DNA of 64,000 nucleotides from Granulicella sp. S190 (lineage in GTDB: Bacteria > Acidobacteriota > Terriglobia > Terriglobales > Acidobacteriaceae). The stretch lies in the NCBI RefSeq assembly GCF_009766095.1, contig NZ_LMUD01000023.1, forward strand, positions 154,279 through 218,278, read 5' to 3'. Under the pieces are notes generated by a model, which worked only from the letters and a program-made list of their open reading frames with translations, ran no database searches and was not told the DNA's origin. Numbering within the stretch: position 1 is the stretch's first letter; each line of letters starts with the position of its first letter. The position numbers and the translations under genes are program-made. Of this stretch, positions 60,714-64,000 are shown piece by piece.

Positions 60714-61169
60714 ATGCCGGATTACACGAAGAGTGAAGAGGCCATCTCCCGGCTATCTCCTGAGGAGTTCCAGGTCACCCAGAAGAACGGAACCGAGCGG
60801 CCTTTCGAGAACGCTTACTGGGACCATGACGAGCCGGGACTGTACGTGGACATCGTCTCGGGTGAGCCTTTGTTCACGTCCCTGGACAAGTTTGACAGCG
60901 ACTGCGGTTGGCCAAGCTTTACCAAACCAGTGGCGCCAGAGCATGTGGAGGAGCGGTCCGACAGCACCTACGGGATGAACCGTACCGAGGTGCGATCCGT
61001 TCACGGCGACAGCCATCTCGGACATGTCTTCGATGATGGGCCGAAGGAGGCTGGCGGCCTGCGCTATTGCATCAACTCCGCTTCGCTGCGTTTTATTCCT
61101 CTCGATGAGCTGGAGAGCGAGGGCTACGGAAAGTTTCTCGATCTGTTTGAGAAGAAGGATAAGGAGTAA
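60714..61169 (+). CDS. msrB: MsrB, zinc-less type
   Basis: This second MsrB of 151 residues has the catalytic Cys119 in [10 protein letters not shown] and [12 protein letters not shown] with the likely resolving Cys64. It lacks both zinc CxxC pairs present in the copy at 11389; [10 protein letters not shown] replaces [16 protein letters not shown] lies 7 bases before the ATG at 60714. The msrA gene follows 4 bp later with its own AAGGAG, so the two form a repair pair that covers both methionine sulfoxide stereoisomers. Confidence 0.94.
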   Translation: MPDYTKSEEAISRLSPEEFQVTQKNGTERPFENAYWDHDEPGLYVDIVSGEPLFTSLDKFDSDCGWPSFTKPVAPEHVEERSDSTYGMNRTEVRSVHGDSHLGHVFDDGPKEAGGLRYCINSASLRFIPLDELESEGYGKFLDLFEKKDKE

Positions 61170-61173
61170 TCAG

Positions 61174-61683
61174 ATGGCGACATCGAATGAGCGTGCAGTA
61201 CTTGCGGGTGGTTGTTTTTGGGGGATGCAGGACCTTTTGCGCCGCTACCCAGGCGTGATCTCTACGCGGGTGGGATATACGGGTGGTGAGGTGCGGAACG
61301 CGACGTATCGCAATCATGAAGGACATGCTGAAGCGATTGAGATTGTCTTCAATCCTCAGCAGATCAGTTATCGCAAGATTCTGGAGTTTTTCTTTCAGGT
61401 CCATGATCCGACGACGTTGAACCGCCAGGGGAACGATACAGGGACAAGCTACCGTTCGGCGATCTTTTATGCGACCGACGAACAGAAGAAGATTGCGGAA
61501 GATACTATCGCCGACGTGAACGCTTCTGGATTGTGGCCCGGCAAAGTGGTGACTAAGGTGGTGCCAGAGGGTGATTTCTGGGAGGCCGAGCCGGAGCATC
61601 AGGATTACCTGGAGCGCATTCCCAATGGATATACGTGCCACTTCATTCGTCCGAACTGGGTTCTTCCCAAGCGAGCTGTCTAA
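61174..61683 (+). CDS. msrA: Peptide-methionine (S)-S-oxide reductase
   Basis: The active-site GCFWG with Cys14 lies at the N terminus. [33 protein letters not shown] and the [24 protein letters not shown] block are all standard. The 169-residue length is normal. AAGGAG overlaps the msrB stop codon 8 bases before the ATG at 61174, so the two genes are translationally coupled. Confidence 0.97.
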   Translation: MATSNERAVLAGGCFWGMQDLLRRYPGVISTRVGYTGGEVRNATYRNHEGHAEAIEIVFNPQQISYRKILEFFFQVHDPTTLNRQGNDTGTSYRSAIFYATDEQKKIAEDTIADVNASGLWPGKVVTKVVPEGDFWEAEPEHQDYLERIPNGYTCHFIRPNWVLPKRAV

Positions 61684-61693
61684 AGAGGCTCTT

Positions 61694-61733
61694 CGCATCG
61701 CTTCGGCAGCATCTCAACTGCCGAAGCGATGCG
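61694..61733. terminator. Perfect 16-bp hairpin between msrA and MFS gene
   Basis: The arm at 61694-61709 (CGCATCGCTTCGGCAG) pairs without mismatch with 61718-61733 around an 8-base loop. It lies between convergent stop codons at 61683 and 61735. Neither side has a clear T tract, so it may block both polymerases or stabilise both 3' ends rather than act as a classic terminator. Confidence 0.55.
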
Positions 61734-61734
61734 G

Positions 61735-62979
61735 CTAACTGACGATCTTCGTGCCGACGGTGAGGGAGTCCTGGCGTTTTATCAGCAGGAAGTAAGCTGC
61801 GATGGCCACCAGCATGAATCCTGCTCCGGAGAGTGCTTTGGAGACTCCGAAGATGGGGATGAGTCTTCCCAAGGCCAGAGCGCCCAGGGGTATTCCGCCA
61901 CGGAACGCTAGGTTGTAGACGCTCATGACTCTTCCGCGCATCTCGTCGGTTGCGATGAGCTGCGCGAGAGAGACCATGAGGGACGCGGAGGCCATGATGG
62001 CCGCTCCTCCCAGGAAGATGAACAGGCAGGAGAGAGGAAGCCATTTCGAGAGAGCAAAGCCGACGGTAACGAAGCCGAGGGAGATGAGAATCAGCAGGGT
62101 GATGCGGCCCTGACCTTTTAGCTTTTCCATAGCGGCTACGGTGAGGGCACCGCATATGGAACCTGCTCCTGAGCAAACTAACAGCAGGGTGTAGGTCTTC
62201 GGGCCTTGATGGAAGACGTTCTGCACGAAGACGGGCAGGAATCCATTGAGTGAAAAGCCGAACAGAGTGGTGCAGAAGGCAAGCACCACCAGTGCGCTCA
62301 TCCCGTCGCGCTGTCGTATGAACTGGATGCCCTCCTTCATGCTAGTAAGGACGCGCACCCGGGTTTTGGGCGGGACGAATTTGAAGTGGATCATGAAGAG
62401 CGAGATGATGACCGCGAGGTAAGAGACGCCATTGAGCGCGAAACACCAGGTTGCGCCGAGCGTGCTGTAGGCGATGCCGCCGATGGTCGGGCCGAGGATT
62501 CGAGCCAGGTTGAACTGGATGGAGTTCATGGCGATGGCGTTGGCGAGGTCTTCCGTCGGGACCAGGGTGGGGAGAATCGCAGAGTAGGCCGGGCCGCCGA
62601 AGGACTGTCCTAATCCCACGACGAAAGAGAGGGTGAGGATGTGCCACACCTTGACCAAATGAGTAAAGAAGAGAGCTGCGAGGAGGAAGGCGCATGCCAT
62701 CTGGATGTACTGGGAGGCGAGCAACATCTTTCGCCGGTCCAGACGGTCTGCGAAGACTCCGCCGAAGAGCGAGAACATCATGATGGGGAGTTGCCCGAGG
62801 AAGAGATCGAGGCCGAGATAGAAGGGGTCTTTGGTGAGATCGTAGACCAGCCAGCTTTGCGCAAACTGCTGTACGAAGGTGCCGATGGTGGAGGCGCATG
62901 CCCCCATCCACATCAGGCGGAAGTCGCGATACCGGAAGGCTCTGAAGATACGTGCAAGAAATGGAGGGAGTTGAGCCAT
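61735..62979 (-). CDS. MFS transporter, EntS-like
   Basis: The 414-residue protein has about twelve membrane helices and belongs to the EntS/enterobactin-exporter-like MFS branch (DHA3-type). Marks are FRYRDFRLMWMGACASTIGTFVQQFAQSWLVYDLT, then GGVFADRLDRRKMLL as the loop 2-3 motif, and ATDEMRGRVMSVYNLAFRGGIPLGALALG. The substrate is unknown. AAGGAG is 11 bases from the ATG. A hairpin (62973-62993) pairs the start codon with the region of that site, so translation may be controlled. Confidence 0.88.
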   Translation of the reverse strand: MAQLPPFLARIFRAFRYRDFRLMWMGACASTIGTFVQQFAQSWLVYDLTKDPFYLGLDLFLGQLPIMMFSLFGGVFADRLDRRKMLLASQYIQMACAFLLAALFFTHLVKVWHILTLSFVVGLGQSFGGPAYSAILPTLVPTEDLANAIAMNSIQFNLARILGPTIGGIAYSTLGATWCFALNGVSYLAVIISLFMIHFKFVPPKTRVRVLTSMKEGIQFIRQRDGMSALVVLAFCTTLFGFSLNGFLPVFVQNVFHQGPKTYTLLLVCSGAGSICGALTVAAMEKLKGQGRITLLILISLGFVTVGFALSKWLPLSCLFIFLGGAAIMASASLMVSLAQLIATDEMRGRVMSVYNLAFRGGIPLGALALGRLIPIFGVSKALSGAGFMLVAIAAYFLLIKRQDSLTVGTKIVS

Positions 62980-62993
62980 TAGAGCAATGGCTC
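62973..62993 (-). promoter_or_regulatory. Hairpin over the MFS gene start codon
   Basis: On the minus strand GAGCCAT (62993-62987), which overlaps the AAGGAG site, can pair perfectly with ATGGCTC (62979-62973), which contains the start codon, around a 7-base loop. Such pairing would hide both signals from ribosomes. Confidence 0.35.
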
Positions 62994-63225
62994 CTTGCTT
63001 CGATCGGTATTACACGAGGCTTTTGTTCGCAAAGAAAAGGCACCTTCAATTCGCTTGGACAGGGAGTCTGTACTTAGGTACAGATGAGTTGCGTTTCACG
63101 CGGTCGCACTTTCTCCGTTTGGAGAGGAGATCCGCCTGCTTGGTGGGGCGCGAGATGAAAGTTCATAGGCTTGCGTTCAGTGGGGAGATAAGACGTCCAG
63201 TCTTCTTCTGATTATCTCTGATCCT

Positions 63226-63597
63226 TCACTGGGGAGCGAAAGATGAGATGGCTGCCTGCTCTTCGTCAAACACCTCAAATAACGGCAAAAGATTGCACAT
63301 TTTTAAAACCTGCGTTACCTGTTTAGACGGATTCACGAGCTTTAGGGAGCCGCCTGCTTCTTTGGTGGAGCTGAGAATCATGACCAAGAGGCCAACACCG
63401 CTGGAATCCATTCTGGTAACGCCGGTAAGGTTGAGCACGAACTGGCGTCCCCCGTGAGCGGCGAGATTTTCCATCTTGGCTCTGAGAGCGTTGACTGAAG
63501 CTCCGAGGAGCAGGGGACCGTTCAGTGTGATCGCTTCCACTTCGCCGTATTTCAGGACGTTCATCGCAAAATCGCTCAACGTCGACTCCTTAGGCAT
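63226..63597 (-). CDS. STAS-domain anti-anti-sigma factor-like protein
   Basis: This 123-residue protein resembles SpoIIAA/RsbV. LNLTGVTRMDSSGVGLLVMILS contains the phosphorylatable serine motif (DSSG), and the core strands VEAITLNGPLLLG and GGSLKLVNPSKQVTQVLKM flank it. It would bind an anti-sigma kinase when unphosphorylated. The start may be ATG 63597, or TTG 63579 with AAGGAG 6 bases upstream; the TTG has the better site. The divergent gene on the right begins a GAF-like protein, often a partner phosphatase. Confidence 0.88.
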   Translation of the reverse strand: MPKESTLSDFAMNVLKYGEVEAITLNGPLLLGASVNALRAKMENLAAHGGRQFVLNLTGVTRMDSSGVGLLVMILSSTKEAGGSLKLVNPSKQVTQVLKMCNLLPLFEVFDEEQAAISSFAPQ

Positions 63598-63718
63598 TGA
63601 TTGCCATCGGCGCGTGACCTGCAGCAAAAGACCGGTATTTTGGCTTGTCTCTTGCAAAAAAATCAACACACCAGCCTGCGGCAGGATAACATCTAGCGAC
63701 ACTACAAGACACTGCTGG

Positions 63719-64000
63719 ATGGGGACATTGGTGAACGACTCGGCTGGTGCGTCTCTGCTGGAAAGGTTTTCAGCCTCTCTGCTCGCTGAACTAGAGAGCG
63801 GCCCCAGAGCGCGCATTCTGGCATCGGGTATCTCCGATCTGCTGCAGGAGTCATCCGTTCTGGTGTATCTGCTCGACGAGAGGATATCGGCGTGGCTGCT
63901 GAAGGCGGCGATCGGCGATGTATCTGTTGACCGAGGTGGCGTTCCGATGGATTCGGGCGGACTTGGTGCGGTAGCGGCGGAGCGGACGGTGTTGCACTTC
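63719..64000 (+). CDS. GAF-like domain protein, 3' end outside window
   Basis: The first 94 codons are visible and open to the window edge. LLERFSASLLAELESGPRARILASGISDLLQESSVLVYLLDERISAWLLKAA has the spacing of an N-terminal GAF domain, and the frame then enters a glycine-rich region. Next to a STAS gene, an RsbU/SpoIIE-type phosphatase is plausible, but the catalytic part is not in the window. The ATG at 63719 has only a weak ribosome-binding site. Confidence 0.6.
   Translation, partial: MGTLVNDSAGASLLERFSASLLAELESGPRARILASGISDLLQESSVLVYLLDERISAWLLKAAIGDVSVDRGGVPMDSGGLGAVAAERTVLHF

Overview
The window looks like chromosomal DNA of an acidobacterium of the Terriglobia type (Terriglobus, Granulicella or Edaphobacter relatives). 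This is inferred from gene content, not from a search. The signs are a ToxR/CadC-like winged-helix regulator fused to TPR repeats, a VWFA-domain secreted protein, a giant NHL-repeat/choice-of-anchor-D surface protein, a PEP-CTERM protein, a GH2 glycosidase, MdtABC-type RND pumps, and moderately GC-rich DNA with many GTG and TTG starts. No phage, transposase, rRNA or CRISPR array was seen. There is one tRNA, Val-GAC.

Layout. 1-5250: end of a trp cluster (trpC, trpF), a 51-residue secreted peptide, a prolyl oligopeptidase and a VWFA protein. 5421-11850: a MASE1-PAS-GGDEF cyclase, a BON/LysM protein, a DUF937 protein, a SUMF1-like protein bracketed by a 39-bp direct repeat, a MetE-like protein, RidA and MsrB. 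11877-21689: rpmB and a complete RND efflux operon (adaptor, two pumps, outer-membrane factor) with overlapping start and stop codons. 21807-25172: GH2 glycosidase and a second RidA. 25418-33071: a leftward cluster of four small proteins, a 1171-residue NHL-repeat protein and a beta-barrel protein, preceded by a TPR-type transcription factor. 33483-35083: PEP-CTERM protein, tRNA, PgsA-like enzyme, zinc-ribbon protein. 35306-46638: an isc iron-sulfur set in canonical order (iscR, iscS, iscU, iscA, hscB, hscA, fdx, iscX) but split by pilT, dinB, a frameshifted GNAT gene, a VOC protein, an AraC regulator and a possible nuclease. 46699-57633: murJ, a YeiE/YeiH-like pair, MerR regulator, old yellow enzyme, lipoprotein and a DUF3857/transglutaminase protein. 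57712-64000: pyrR-pyrB-pyrC, a second msrB with msrA, an MFS exporter, a STAS protein and the start of a GAF-like protein.

The most interesting region is 25418-33092. The TPR-type regulator gene and the first small gene of the cluster each carry a CAATT-N7-AATTG dyad ending exactly 4 bp before the ATG, and 19 of the 24 bases from the start of the dyad through the ATG match. This suggests that one factor, perhaps the regulator itself, controls both units. Upstream of the cluster lie two further 16-bp dyads and a perfect 22-bp palindrome. The small proteins overlap or abut and mostly have strong ribosome-binding sites, so they look like components of one envelope system of unknown function.

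Several dispersed repeats are also visible: a CAC-rich leader element about 200 bp upstream of two unrelated genes, a 54-bp two-hairpin element in two intergenic gaps, the 39-bp repeat around the SUMF1-like gene, and a palindromic sequence that appears to have inserted in frame into the NHL-repeat gene.
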